A stretch of 64,000 nt of DNA, taken from the NCBI GenBank assembly GCA_026712905.1, contig JAPOPM010000223.1:1-64000 (forward strand), read 5' to 3'. Shown here piece by piece: positions 1-8,252 of this stretch. The stretch comes from Deltaproteobacteria bacterium (GTDB taxonomy: Bacteria; Desulfobacterota; Binatia; UBA9968; JAJDTQ01). Below the pieces are notes generated by a model, which saw only the letters and a list, made by a program, of their open reading frames with translations, was not told the origin of the DNA and ran no database searches. A program made the position numbers and the translations under genes. Position 1 is the first letter of the stretch, and the number at the start of each line of letters is the position of its first letter.

Positions 1-235
1 CCGGAACCCCAAGAACTTCGATCAGGCCGAGGCCAAGTTCGCCAAGGTGACCGGCATCAAGAACAAGGCCGAAGCCGGCGTTTACCGGGATTGGCTGCAG
101 AAGAACAAGGTCTTCCTGGCCAAGTGGGACAAGGAAACCGTGGATCACCAGTGGAACTTCCTCGAAATGGCCAAACGGCGCGGCGTCCTGGACTTCGTTC
201 CGGACAAGAAGAAGCACGGGCTGATTCTCAACTAG
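1..235 (+). CDS. C-terminal end of a NitT/TauT-type ABC substrate-binding protein (partial)
   Basis: Only the last 77 codons are inside the window; the frame is open from base 2 and stops with TAG at 233-235. The visible tail is charged and helical and ends in a lysine-rich stretch after a GVLDFVPD segment, as in NMT1/SsuA-like periplasmic proteins. It lies about 90 bases before a permease, ATPase, permease set of the NitT/TauT class, where the binding protein is normally encoded. The assignment rests mainly on context, because the signal peptide and ligand-binding lobes are outside the window. Confidence 0.55.
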   Translation, partial: RNPKNFDQAEAKFAKVTGIKNKAEAGVYRDWLQKNKVFLAKWDKETVDHQWNFLEMAKRRGVLDFVPDKKKHGLILN

Positions 236-324
236 TCGCGGTCACGGCGTCCGGGTCCTCGCGGCGGTTTCGGCCGGCGCGAGGACCCGGACCCTTCATT
301 ACCCATCTCTGACAGGCTCTCCCC

Positions 325-1089
325 ATGATCAAGAGCAGGCCCGGTCTTGTGGCCGGGGTTCTCACCTTGCTGGCCTTCGTCCTGCTGTGGCAATTGGTAT
401 CGTTGCTGTTTCTGGCGGCTTTCCTGCCCGGACCGCAGGAGCTCGTTCAGCGGCTCGTCACTGTCTATTCCGATCCCAGCAGTTACACCGTGGTTTGGGA
501 TACCCTCCGCCGGATCATTCTGGGCTTGGGCTTCTCCATGGTCATCGGCGGCATTGCCGGTGTGATCATGGGGCTCCACCGGCACGTGGAGGCCTTCCTC
601 GACGGCTGGATCATGGTGCTGCTCACGTTCCCGGCCATCTGCTGGGCATTTCTGGGAGTGTTGTGGTTCGGCCTCTCGGACATCGGACCGGTCTTCACCA
701 CGGTGCTCATCGTCTTCCCGTTCGTGGCCCTCAACGTCTGGGAAGGAACCAAGGCCATCGACAAGGAAGTCATCGACATGGCCAAGGTCTACAAGGCGAA
801 CCGGCACCTGATCGTCCGCAAGGTCATCATCCCGCAGCTCATGCCGTACCTCTTCTCGTCCATGCGCATCGCGCTCTCCCTGTCCTGGAAGATCGTGCTG
901 GTGGGAGAGGCCTTCGCCGTAGGCAGCGGAGTCGGGCAGATGCTCGTGTTTCACTTCCAGGACACGCGGGTGGACATGATGCTCGCCTGGGGCGTGAGCT
1001 TCATGGTCTTCATGGTCCTGGTGGATGTGCTGATATTCCGGTCCTGGGAGAGACGGGTCTTCCGGTGGCGGCATCAGGTGGCCACGTAG
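325..1089 (+). CDS. ABC transporter permease, NitT/TauT (SsuC/TauC) family
   Basis: A 254-residue inner-membrane protein with about six hydrophobic helices. The cytoplasmic EAA-type coupling loop that docks on the ATPase is visible around residues 150-172 (DMAKVYKANR then IIPQLMPY). It would form half of the channel of an importer for a sulfonate-, taurine-, nitrate- or pyrimidine-like anion; the substrate cannot be read from the sequence. It follows the binding-protein tail and precedes the ATPase in the same direction. The second permease at 1917-2696 shares the same loop, so the pair probably forms a heterodimer. Confidence 0.9.
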   Translation: MIKSRPGLVAGVLTLLAFVLLWQLVSLLFLAAFLPGPQELVQRLVTVYSDPSSYTVVWDTLRRIILGLGFSMVIGGIAGVIMGLHRHVEAFLDGWIMVLLTFPAICWAFLGVLWFGLSDIGPVFTTVLIVFPFVALNVWEGTKAIDKEVIDMAKVYKANRHLIVRKVIIPQLMPYLFSSMRIALSLSWKIVLVGEAFAVGSGVGQMLVFHFQDTRVDMMLAWGVSFMVFMVLVDVLIFRSWERRVFRWRHQVAT

Positions 1090-1140
1090 GCGCGTCGCTC
1101 AACGTTCAAACTTATTTATCGTCCCACACAGGTATCGTTC

Positions 1141-1920
1141 ATGGCTTCGACCGTCGTTCATGTAGACAAGTTGACCAAAAAGTTCCCCGCCCCCGGCGGC
1201 GGCGAAGATTTCGTGGTGCTCGACGCCGTGAGCCTGGACGTCAAGGAGGGCGAGTTCGCCAGCCTCGTGGGTCCTTCCGGCTGCGGGAAATCCACGCTCC
1301 TGAATGTCATTGCGGGCATTGAGGTGGAATCCGGCGGCAGCGTGACGGTGCATCCAGCCACCGAGTCGCCCGACGGCGCCATTCACGTGGGGTACGTTTT
1401 CCAGAGCGCCCGCCTGCTCAACTGGCTCACGGTGGACGACAACATCCGCTTTGCGCTGGAGGCCCAGGCCGTGCCCCGCGAGTTGTGGCGCGACCGTGTG
1501 ACCAAGTACCTCGACATGGTGGGTCTTGCGGGCCAGGAGCCCAACTACCCCCTCAACCTGTCGGGCGGGATGCAGCAGCGGGTGGCCATCGCCCGCGCCC
1601 TGGCCATAGAGCCCGACGTCCTGCTCATGGACGAACCCTTCAGCCATCTGGACGAGATCACCGCGCGCAAGATGCGCATCGACCTGATGGAGATCCTCGA
1701 ACGCGCAAAAACCACGATCCTGTTCGTGACCCACGACCTTCGCGAGGCGGTCTACCTGTCCGATAACGTGTACATGATGAGCACCAAGCCGGCGCGGATC
1801 TTCCGGCACGTCCCCGTGGACCTGCCGCGGCCGCGGCAGCCCGAGGATCCGCGTCTGTTCGACATGGAGAAGGAGCTGGTGCAGGAGTTCTTCGCCGTTC
1901 TGGAGCATCAGTCCCAATGA
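1141..1920 (+). CDS. ABC transporter ATP-binding protein, NitT/TauT (SsuB/TauB) family
   Basis: A 259-residue ATPase that powers the flanking permeases. All nucleotide-binding motifs are present: Walker A GPSGCGKST at residues 44-52, signature LSGGMQQR at 140-147, Walker B LLMDEP at 161-166 followed by the D-loop SHLD, and the switch histidine at 198. Length and the short C-terminal extension are normal for SsuB/TauB proteins. Its TGA overlaps the ATG of the next permease (ATGA, 1917-1920), which indicates translational coupling within one operon. Confidence 0.95.
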   Translation: MASTVVHVDKLTKKFPAPGGGEDFVVLDAVSLDVKEGEFASLVGPSGCGKSTLLNVIAGIEVESGGSVTVHPATESPDGAIHVGYVFQSARLLNWLTVDDNIRFALEAQAVPRELWRDRVTKYLDMVGLAGQEPNYPLNLSGGMQQRVAIARALAIEPDVLLMDEPFSHLDEITARKMRIDLMEILERAKTTILFVTHDLREAVYLSDNVYMMSTKPARIFRHVPVDLPRPRQPEDPRLFDMEKELVQEFFAVLEHQSQ

Positions 1921-2696
1921 GCATGCGTTTCTACATGCGTGCGGCGTCCATGGTGGCGCTCGTAATGGTTTGGTGGATCGGCTCGCTGTTCACGCTGCCG
2001 GAGGTCCTGCCCAGCCCGTTCCGGATCCTCATGACCATGGGACGCATCCTGGTGGAGCTCGGTCCCGAGGGCCACTCGGCCTACTTCCACATCGGCATCA
2101 CGATGTTCCGTATCGTCATCGCGTTCGTGGTGGCGATGCTCGCAGGCATCGGCATCGGACTGGCCATGGGACTCCGCAAGACCGTGGAGTACGCCCTCAT
2201 GAGCCTGATCCCGCTGTTTCTCACCATCCCAACCATACTGATGGTGTTTCTGGCGGTGCTTTGGTTCGGTTTCAGCGAGACCGGGAGCCTCGTGGCGGTG
2301 ATGGCGGTGGTGACGCCTTTCGTGACCGTGAACATGGCGGAAGGCACCAAGGCCATGGATAAGAGCCTGATGGACATGGCCAAGTCCTTCAAGGCCAACA
2401 GGCGGATGATGATACGGAAGGTCTACATCCCCCAGCTCATGCCCTACCTCATGTCCGCGTTCCGCTACTCCTTCGGCATGACCTGGAAGATCGTCGCCCT
2501 GGCCGAAACCTTCGGCATCAAGTTCGGCATCGGCTACATGTTTTTCTTCTGGTTCGAGAATTTCGACATGGAGCAGGTGCTGGCGTGGGTGCTGCTGTTC
2601 GTGATCCTGATGCTGATCATCGAATACGGCGTCATCGCCCGCTTCGAGCGGCGCGCCTTCGCCTGGCGCCGCACGTTCTCGGCCGCCGCCCTGTAG
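1917..2696 (+). CDS. ABC transporter permease, NitT/TauT family, second subunit
   Basis: A 259-residue protein with about six transmembrane segments and the coupling loop DMAKSFKANRRMM followed by YIPQLMPY, closely similar to the permease at 325-1089. Two different permease genes around a single ATPase suggest a heterodimeric membrane domain rather than the homodimer usual for SsuC or TauC. The start overlaps the ATPase stop codon. The gene ends the operon; the next genes run on the opposite strand. Confidence 0.9.
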   Translation: MSMRFYMRAASMVALVMVWWIGSLFTLPEVLPSPFRILMTMGRILVELGPEGHSAYFHIGITMFRIVIAFVVAMLAGIGIGLAMGLRKTVEYALMSLIPLFLTIPTILMVFLAVLWFGFSETGSLVAVMAVVTPFVTVNMAEGTKAMDKSLMDMAKSFKANRRMMIRKVYIPQLMPYLMSAFRYSFGMTWKIVALAETFGIKFGIGYMFFFWFENFDMEQVLAWVLLFVILMLIIEYGVIARFERRAFAWRRTFSAAAL

Positions 2697-2722
2697 CCTG
2701 ACCGACCACGCCGGTGGGGGCG

Positions 2723-3034
2723 TTATTGGCTGTGCGCCTTGATCTCCGCCATGGAGAACGGCCCGGCCCCCATCACCTGGTGCAGCTCCCACTCGATCAA
2801 CTCGAACGTACAGAATCCGGCCGCGGTGTAGGGATCGCTGCCGGCGATCTCCTCCGCTTCCGGCCGTGAGTCCGCGCGTATGAGGTAGATGCCGAGCCTG
2901 CGGTCCGGTGTCGGTCCGGACATGACGATCTTCCCCGCCTCATGCTGGCGCTTCATCCAGGACAGATGATCGTCCAGCGTCACGGTCCACTCTTCCCTGG
3001 GCTTGGCGGTGCTCCTCAGTCCGATGAACCACAT
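2723..3034 (-). CDS. YCII-related small protein
   Basis: A 103-residue protein with the YCII/DGPF-like dimeric alpha-beta fold: an N-terminal strand MWFIGLRS, a helix carrying DDHLSWMKRQHEAG, then MSGPTPDRRLGIYL and a C-terminal half with the DPYTAAG motif that marks this family. The reading frame extends further upstream, but the start at 3034 is preferred because the family similarity begins there and a purine-rich AAGGAGAAG lies just before it. The gene sits 34 bases after the two-domain VOC protein and probably shares its transcript. The biochemical role of the family is unsettled. Confidence 0.8.
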   Translation of the reverse strand: MWFIGLRSTAKPREEWTVTLDDHLSWMKRQHEAGKIVMSGPTPDRRLGIYLIRADSRPEAEEIAGSDPYTAAGFCTFELIEWELHQVMGAGPFSMAEIKAHSQ

Positions 3035-3068
3035 GCTCGTCTTCTCCTTTGACGTCCGCGTTCGGCGC

Positions 3069-3905
3069 CTACCGGGCGGCGCAAATGTCCCACCAGTTCT
3101 GGTCGAGGTCACTGAACACGAACGAGACCTCTCCGTTGTCCTCTTGCAGGTCGCCCACCTCGCCGATGCCAACGTCCTTTCCAGACGTACCGAACGCCCG
3201 GTGCGCGTCCACCACCTCCTGCTCGGTCTCCACCTCCAGCGTGAACCGGTTCAACGACGACACGTAGTGGCGCTTCCGCCCAGGCAGCACCACCACGTAC
3301 CAGGGCGTGTCGAAGTGCTTGATGTACACCGACATCCTCCCACCGCCGAGAATCTCCAGACCCAGCACCTCGCTGTAGAACTTCGAGCTGACCGCCTTGT
3401 CGTCGCATTCACGGGTGCCGTGGCTCAGCGCCTGGGGCAAGTAGCCGCGGCCCGGAAACCGCTCCTCCGACATCTTCTCCCCCCACGGGTTGATGGCATT
3501 CCGCTGGCCGCGCACCACCGCCTCGTGGTCGTAGTACTCGATCTCCCAGTCGTTGCCGCCGGGCTCACGGAAATAGACGGAGTGGGCGAAGTGGTTCTCG
3601 TGGGGACGGCTGACGCGCATGAGCTTGTAGCGCTCCTTCTGCGACTGGATGTAGTCGTAGGCCGCGTTGACTTCGTCCAGGGTCTCCACCCGCACGCCGT
3701 AATGGTGCAGGTGCGGCTTGTCCACCGCCTCCGGCGAACCCTCGTGAACGACCAGCTCCCAGTCCGTATTGGGATGCTTCACCGTCGCCTGTCCGTCTCC
3801 CCGCCGCACGACGTCGAATGCCAGCAGATCCGTCAGCACCGGCAACGTGTCGTCCAGGGACTTGCATTCGTAGTGGCCGCGCTTGAGTGCGGTGGGCTTG
3901 ATCAT
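3069..3905 (-). CDS. Two-domain VOC (glyoxalase/extradiol dioxygenase-like) protein
   Basis: A 278-residue protein with two vicinal-oxygen-chelate modules. The first spans roughly residues 1-130 and contains a histidine after the DKPHLHHYG segment and an acidic residue in the FREPGGNDWEIEYY strand, the pattern of metal-binding VOC proteins. The second covers about 155-278 (FYSEVLGLEILGG and a closing strand ending in WWDIC). Proteins of this shape include catechol- and gentisate-type ring-cleavage dioxygenases and lyases; the substrate is unknown here. The start at 3905 has a GAGGAAG ribosome site upstream. The open frame continues far upstream, but that part has no protein-like similarity. 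Confidence 0.8.
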   Translation of the reverse strand: MIKPTALKRGHYECKSLDDTLPVLTDLLAFDVVRRGDGQATVKHPNTDWELVVHEGSPEAVDKPHLHHYGVRVETLDEVNAAYDYIQSQKERYKLMRVSRPHENHFAHSVYFREPGGNDWEIEYYDHEAVVRGQRNAINPWGEKMSEERFPGRGYLPQALSHGTRECDDKAVSSKFYSEVLGLEILGGGRMSVYIKHFDTPWYVVVLPGRKRHYVSSLNRFTLEVETEQEVVDAHRAFGTSGKDVGIGEVGDLQEDNGEVSFVFSDLDQNWWDICAAR

Positions 3906-4214
3906 GTCGACTTCCTCCGTGAAAGATTCTCGCCCGGAGTGTTCCGCGTAAGCAGCCCGCGGCGGATTGGACGGGCTACGGTGCCAACTTAACGCATTTT
4001 CCGGGGTTGATGAAGTGTTGCCTTGTCTGACTGCCATCATGCTTGCGTTTCGCTCCTCTCCCTGTTTCCATCGACATGTGCCCGGCGGCCGTATCGAGGC
4101 ACGCGGGAGACCCATGATGACGACCGAACCCAGCCATACGGCATGTTTCACCACACCCTTGTTCCCGGGCTTGGCCGTGGATTTGACGAAGGTTTTCCGA
4201 GGAAGGTTCCATTC
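3906..4214. other. Intergenic region between divergent genes
   Basis: This 309-base stretch separates the minus-strand VOC gene from the plus-strand alpha/beta hydrolase gene, so both promoters should lie here. I see no convincing -35/-10 pair, no RNA gene and no repeat. The only clear signal is the GAGGAAGG ribosome site at about 4199-4206 serving the hydrolase. Reading frames across it look like non-coding high-GC frames. Confidence 0.6.
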
Positions 4215-6224
4215 ATGCTGACCCATTTCCTCATCCGTCGCAGGCAGTCGTTTGCCGATAATCACGAATTCGGGGCTGCGTGCGCCTACGAGATCGTGGC
4301 GGGCGAGGTCCGCGGCGAGGTCACCCCGAACGACCCCCGTAACGCCTGTATCGTGAATCTCGCCAATGCGCCCCGGAACGAGCGTGGCGCCGTGGAGTAC
4401 CGTTGCGACATCCACATCCTGCGGCCGAAGGACTTGGACAAGGGCAACCGGCGGATTCTGTACGAGGCACCCAACCGGGGCAGCAAACGCGGGTTGATGT
4501 TCCTGAACGACGCCCCCGAGTGCAACGACCCGGTGTCCCTGGAACACGCCGGCAACGGCTTCCTGATGCGTCACGGTTATACCTGGGTCACCTCCGGCTG
4601 GCAGGGAGACCTCGTACCCTGGAAGGACGGCATGGCGCTGGCCGTCCCCGTCGCCACCGACCACGGACAGCCGATCCAGCGACGGGTGCGCACCGAGATC
4701 TGCGTGAACCGCCCGGGAGTGCGCAGTCAGCCCTTGAGCGGCGATCCGCGCGTCCGCAGCTACGCCGCCGCCACCCTGGATAACGCCCACGCCGAACTGA
4801 CCGTGAGGATGCAGTCCTACGGGGAGCGCCACGTCATACCCTCCTCCGACTGGGCGTTTGCAACGGAGGAGAACGCGGATCGCGGCGGAGCGCCGGCGGT
4901 TACGCCGAGCGCGTCACATTTACACCTGCCGGGAGGCTTCACCCCAGGGGCGATCTACGAACTCGTGTACACTGCCCGGGACCCGCTGGTGCTGGGCCTG
5001 GGGTTCGCCGCGGTGCGCGATCTGGTCTCGTTCCTGCGCTACCGGAAGGACGACGGCGCCGGGAATCCCAATCCGCTGGCCGAAGGAACCGGTGTCGAGA
5101 AGACGTATGCCTGGGGCCGTTCCCAGAGCGGCCGCTTCCTGCGCGACCTGGTCTACCAGGGTTTCAACGAGGACGAGGAGGGGCAGCCGGTGTTCGACGC
5201 CATCGCCCCCCACGCCGCGGGCGGCGGACGCATGTTCCTCAACTACGAATTCGCGCGGCCGGTCACCTCGTGCCAGCAGCACACCAACCAGCTCGAGCCC
5301 GAACTGTTCCCGTTCGCCTACAACGTCATGGAGGACCCGCAAACGGGCCGGAAGGACGGTATCCTGAAACGGCCGGCCACGGACCCGCTGGTGATCCATA
5401 CCCAGACATCCACCGAATACTGGCAGAAGCGCGGGTCACTGGCGCACACCGACGGACGGGGAAACGATGTCCCCCTGCCCGACCGCGTGCGCGTTTACCT
5501 GATGGCCAGCACGCAGCACAACGCCCCCTACGGCACTCAGGTTGCAAGGGGAAAGACCCGGCATCCGAACAACCCCCTGCCCATCGGCCCGGCCCTGCGC
5601 GCCCTCATCGCCGCCATGGACCGCTGGGCCACCGACGGCACCGCCCCGCCCCCGAGCCATATCCCGCGCAACGCCGACGGCACGCAGGTCGACCCCGAGA
5701 GCCTGCGCAACGGCTTCCCGGCCATTCCCGGAGGGGGCTGCACCGGGCTCCACAACCGTCAGCTCTTCCTGGACTACGGCGAAGGCCTCGCCCGCGGCGT
5801 TATCGACGCCCGCCCGAAGCCGCCGCCCGACGGCGCCGGCTACACCGTCCTCGTGCCCGCGGTGGACGCCGACGGCAACGACGTCCCCGGGATCCGCCTC
5901 CCCTGGATCACGGTCCCGCTCGCCACCTACACCGGATGGAATCTCCAGTCCGAGGAGCTGGCCGAAGGCGAACTGTCGGGCCTGCTGGGCTCTTCCATCC
6001 CCTTCCCCCGGACCCGCGCCGAACGCGAGGCGGGCGGCGACCCGCGGTTGTCCCTGGAGGAGCGCTACCGCGACGTGGACGACTATCTCCAGCAGATAAG
6101 AACGGAAATCGAGTCCCTGGTCCAGGCCAGTCTCATGCTTGCCGAGGACACGGACGCGCTGGTGACCGATTGTCGTCAAGCGTTTCTGAACGGCGTGACC
6201 GATGATCCAGACCAAGGGACTTGA
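4215..6224 (+). CDS. Alpha/beta hydrolase-domain protein (large, PF20091-like)
   Basis: A 669-residue protein of the large alpha/beta hydrolase-domain family. A nucleophile-elbow-like sequence GRSQSGR is at residues 301-307, so the catalytic serine is Ser303 or Ser305, and it is followed by a conserved DAIAPHAAGGGR stretch. No signal peptide is obvious. Family members are annotated as putative esterases or hydrolases without established substrates. The start at 4215 is chosen because AGGAAGG lies 8 bases upstream and family similarity begins right there; an earlier in-frame ATG at 4023 adds an implausible leader. The gene is alone on the plus strand before the accessory patch. Confidence 0.8.
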   Translation: MLTHFLIRRRQSFADNHEFGAACAYEIVAGEVRGEVTPNDPRNACIVNLANAPRNERGAVEYRCDIHILRPKDLDKGNRRILYEAPNRGSKRGLMFLNDAPECNDPVSLEHAGNGFLMRHGYTWVTSGWQGDLVPWKDGMALAVPVATDHGQPIQRRVRTEICVNRPGVRSQPLSGDPRVRSYAAATLDNAHAELTVRMQSYGERHVIPSSDWAFATEENADRGGAPAVTPSASHLHLPGGFTPGAIYELVYTARDPLVLGLGFAAVRDLVSFLRYRKDDGAGNPNPLAEGTGVEKTYAWGRSQSGRFLRDLVYQGFNEDEEGQPVFDAIAPHAAGGGRMFLNYEFARPVTSCQQHTNQLEPELFPFAYNVMEDPQTGRKDGILKRPATDPLVIHTQTSTEYWQKRGSLAHTDGRGNDVPLPDRVRVYLMASTQHNAPYGTQVARGKTRHPNNPLPIGPALRALIAAMDRWATDGTAPPPSHIPRNADGTQVDPESLRNGFPAIPGGGCTGLHNRQLFLDYGEGLARGVIDARPKPPPDGAGYTVLVPAVDADGNDVPGIRLPWITVPLATYTGWNLQSEELAEGELSGLLGSSIPFPRTRAEREAGGDPRLSLEERYRDVDDYLQQIRTEIESLVQASLMLAEDTDALVTDCRQAFLNGVTDDPDQGT

Positions 6225-6256
6225 CAACTTGTTCGTCAGGCATCGAAGGGAAGCAT

Positions 6257-6595
6257 ATGGCTAGAGCAGAAACCATCACTCTGAAACGCGCCGACTATGA
6301 TGCCCTGGTGATCAGGAATGAGGAACTCGAGGACCTGCTGGCCGCTCGTGATGCAGACGACGGCAGCCGGATCCCTCATGACGCGGCTCTTGCCGTCATG
6401 AACGGCACGAGCCCTTGCGCCGCTTTTCGGAAACATCATGGGATGACACTGCGTGACCTTTCCGAGAAGACAGGGGTCGCTGCGAGCTACCTTTCCGAGA
6501 TCGAGCGCGGTCTCAAACCCGGATCTGCCTCAGTGCTGTCCCGGCTCGCAGGGGTATTTGGCACGACCATCGATGCATTGGTCGAGGTTGATTGA
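6257..6595 (+). CDS. XRE-family antitoxin-like transcriptional regulator (orphan)
   Basis: A 112-residue protein. The N-terminal half (about 1-55) has the helical ITLKRADYDAL and EELEDLLAARD segments typical of antitoxins paired with RelE/ParE toxins. The C-terminal half (about 60-110) is a Cro/C1 helix-turn-helix: MTLRDLSEKTGVAASYLSEIE, with the recognition helix around SYLSEIE. Start at 6257 is supported by the GAAGGGA site just upstream. Partners of this type normally sit directly next to the gene, but upstream is the hydrolase and downstream is non-coding, so the toxin appears lost. It may still act as a DNA-binding repressor. Confidence 0.8.
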   Translation: MARAETITLKRADYDALVIRNEELEDLLAARDADDGSRIPHDAALAVMNGTSPCAAFRKHHGMTLRDLSEKTGVAASYLSEIERGLKPGSASVLSRLAGVFGTTIDALVEVD

Positions 6596-6813
6596 AATGC
6601 TTGGTTAGTCCTGCGAGGGCCTCCTGAGAATCAACAGATCGCACACGAATGGTTCGAAAGACATCGGAATGTATTGAGACGGTAATCCCAGTGGGACGTT
6701 GTGTACGCGCTACGCGAGGAGGATGTCTTGTCGGAGAATTTGTCTATGCGCGTCAAAAGCCAATGGTGGAGAAGGCGGACCGGGAATACTACGTGTAAAC
6801 AGGAGGATGGATC
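6596..6813. other. Non-coding gap, possibly with decayed coding scraps
   Basis: This 218-base gap separates the XRE gene from the membrane cassette. Short protein-like stretches appear in different frames, interrupted by stops (for example one ending ...EKADREYYV just before 6798), which could be remains of a decayed gene, but I cannot identify a family. The AGGAGG site at about 6801-6806 belongs to the next gene. Confidence 0.3.
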
Positions 6814-7290
6814 ATGCTGATTGAGGCTAACGACGCTGAAACCGGAAAACGCTTTTCGAAAGAGGCGAAAGAGCTTGACGGGAGCACCCTTGAGAAACTG
6901 TTGTCGATGCAATTGACGCGACAGGGCGTCACGGACATGATTGATAACCTAAACGTCAGCGCCGATGTAAAAGTGCTACTCGACCGCATCGCACAGGCTA
7001 CAATCACCATCGGCGGCGCAGTGGTCTGGATTGGGAGAATCATTCTCAAGGCGATCTTTTTCCTGCTCGGCGAGTTTCCACATGCGAGTTTCGGAGGCAT
7101 AGCAGGCGCCGTGCTGGGCTACCTGGTGTCCGCGATTCCGGTCATCGGTGCCGTGCTGGGCGGCCCGGTTACGACGCTCCTTGTAATTCTTGGCGCAACA
7201 TATGGCTTGATCAACGATGTCAAGTTCCGGGCGTTCAAGGCCAGGACCCTTGATGTCCTCAAACCCTTCGACGTTCTGAAAACGGCATGA
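6814..7290 (+). CDS. Uncharacterised small membrane protein, first gene of a two-gene cassette
   Basis: A 158-residue protein I do not recognise. A charged N-terminus (about 1-55, rich in Glu and Lys) is followed by three strongly hydrophobic segments near residues 62-86, 93-115 and 116-133 with many glycines, then a short basic tail. The start has a good AGGAGG site 8 bases upstream. The stop lies 4 bases before the next gene's ATG, so the two are co-translated. Base composition is lower in GC than the neighbours, suggesting acquisition. Possible roles include a membrane effector, an immunity protein or a stress protein; none can be shown. Confidence 0.75.
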   Translation: MLIEANDAETGKRFSKEAKELDGSTLEKLLSMQLTRQGVTDMIDNLNVSADVKVLLDRIAQATITIGGAVVWIGRIILKAIFFLLGEFPHASFGGIAGAVLGYLVSAIPVIGAVLGGPVTTLLVILGATYGLINDVKFRAFKARTLDVLKPFDVLKTA

Positions 7291-7294
7291 AGCC

Positions 7295-8077
7295 ATGATT
7301 ACGACAAATACACCAGAATCAGAATGGAATGCCTTGGTCCAGGAACTCGACATCGAGAGAGTGGTTGACCAGGCCATTCAGTTCAAGGCCCAGTTGGAGA
7401 TCGGAGAAGACGCCTACTGGTTCCTGAGAAAGGGAAAGGTCGCCGATCTTTTGTTGCACGGATCCCTTGCCGGTGTTGCTGGCGGTGCAACCGCAGCGAC
7501 GCCTGTTGTCGCAGGCACTCTCTTCCCTGCGGGCGGAATACTCGGCATGATCGGCTTGGGAACGGCGGTGACACCGATCGGGTGGGTCATCGGAGCCGGC
7601 GCTTTGTCCGCAGCTTTATGGATGACGGGCAAGACCGTCTACGACAAATTGAGTGATGAATCGACCGAACGCATACCGAAGTACCTGAACACCCCGTTGG
7701 ACGCGCTGGCATTCGGGGTTTTTGAGATGATGGCTCCACTTGCCTTGAGCATCGCCAACGCCGACGGAGAAATTGGCGCCGGGGAGAAAGACGAGATAGG
7801 CGGGTACTTCATCAGAAAATGGGGCTACAATCGAGAGTTCGTGCGCGCCGCGTTACGATTCTACACTTCTCGCATCGAGAACATCAGGGCCGAAGATATT
7901 GCTCGGTGTCTTGTGGAATTTCTGAAAGACCTTGAACAAAAACGCGACTGCAACGCTCGTAAAGTGTTGGAAAAGATTGGGCAGTTTCTGCAGAATCTGA
8001 ATTCGATGAACCATGGGAACGACGGCTGGAACGACGAGGCGTTCCGCAACGTCGAGAAGATACTGCTCAGGAGCTAA
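7295..8077 (+). CDS. Membrane protein with C-terminal TerB-like domain, second gene of the cassette
   Basis: A 260-residue protein. A soluble N-terminus (1-50) precedes two glycine- and alanine-rich hydrophobic segments at about 54-80 and 82-112. From about residue 135 a helical domain resembles the tellurite-resistance TerB/DjlA N-terminal fold, including the diagnostic metal-binding-like turn ANADGEIGAGEKDEI at 154-168. TerB domains are known from tellurium resistance and phage-defence gene neighbourhoods. The gene follows the small membrane protein by 4 bases. The TerB call is by eye and should be checked with profile searches. Confidence 0.7.
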   Translation: MITTNTPESEWNALVQELDIERVVDQAIQFKAQLEIGEDAYWFLRKGKVADLLLHGSLAGVAGGATAATPVVAGTLFPAGGILGMIGLGTAVTPIGWVIGAGALSAALWMTGKTVYDKLSDESTERIPKYLNTPLDALAFGVFEMMAPLALSIANADGEIGAGEKDEIGGYFIRKWGYNREFVRAALRFYTSRIENIRAEDIARCLVEFLKDLEQKRDCNARKVLEKIGQFLQNLNSMNHGNDGWNDEAFRNVEKILLRS

Positions 8078-8105
8078 GGGCTTCCAGGCCGGGCCGGAGG
8101 GGTCG

Positions 8106-8252
8106 TCACCGCGAAATCTTTCTCATCAAGGGCTCAGGCGGAAAGGCGATCCCAAGGGGTGCTGGAGCATCTCGGTCTCTGGGAACTGGCGAGTGGCATT
8201 TCGCATTGAAGAGGGTGACGCTTACGACGTCGACCGGCCCGACTACCACTAA
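8106..8252 (+). pseudogene. higB: Remnant of a HigB-type (RelE superfamily) toxin
   Basis: The frame reads as the C-terminal half of a HigB killer protein: SPRNL, then GLRRKGDPKG, WSISVSGNWRVAFR, GDAYDVD and the family-terminal DYH followed by TAA. In intact HigB proteins the segment before the core reads like PGLRxHPLKGD, so three to four residues (the HPL part) appear deleted, and the first 40 or so residues, including the start, are missing. The frame runs back into the end of the TerB gene with no start of its own. It should be non-functional. A HigA-like start follows beyond the inserted repeat, so this was once a higBA pair. Confidence 0.75.

Noticed and set aside
3906-4832. N-terminal extension of the VOC protein to about 587 residues
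   Set aside because: VOC similarity begins at 3905 with a ribosome site; the extension overlaps the hydrolase gene in antisense.
8078-8105. Similarity of GAKGFQAG to the middle of HigB
   Set aside because: Short, and it overlaps the end of the TerB gene in another frame; it could be chance, so the remnant is drawn from 8106.
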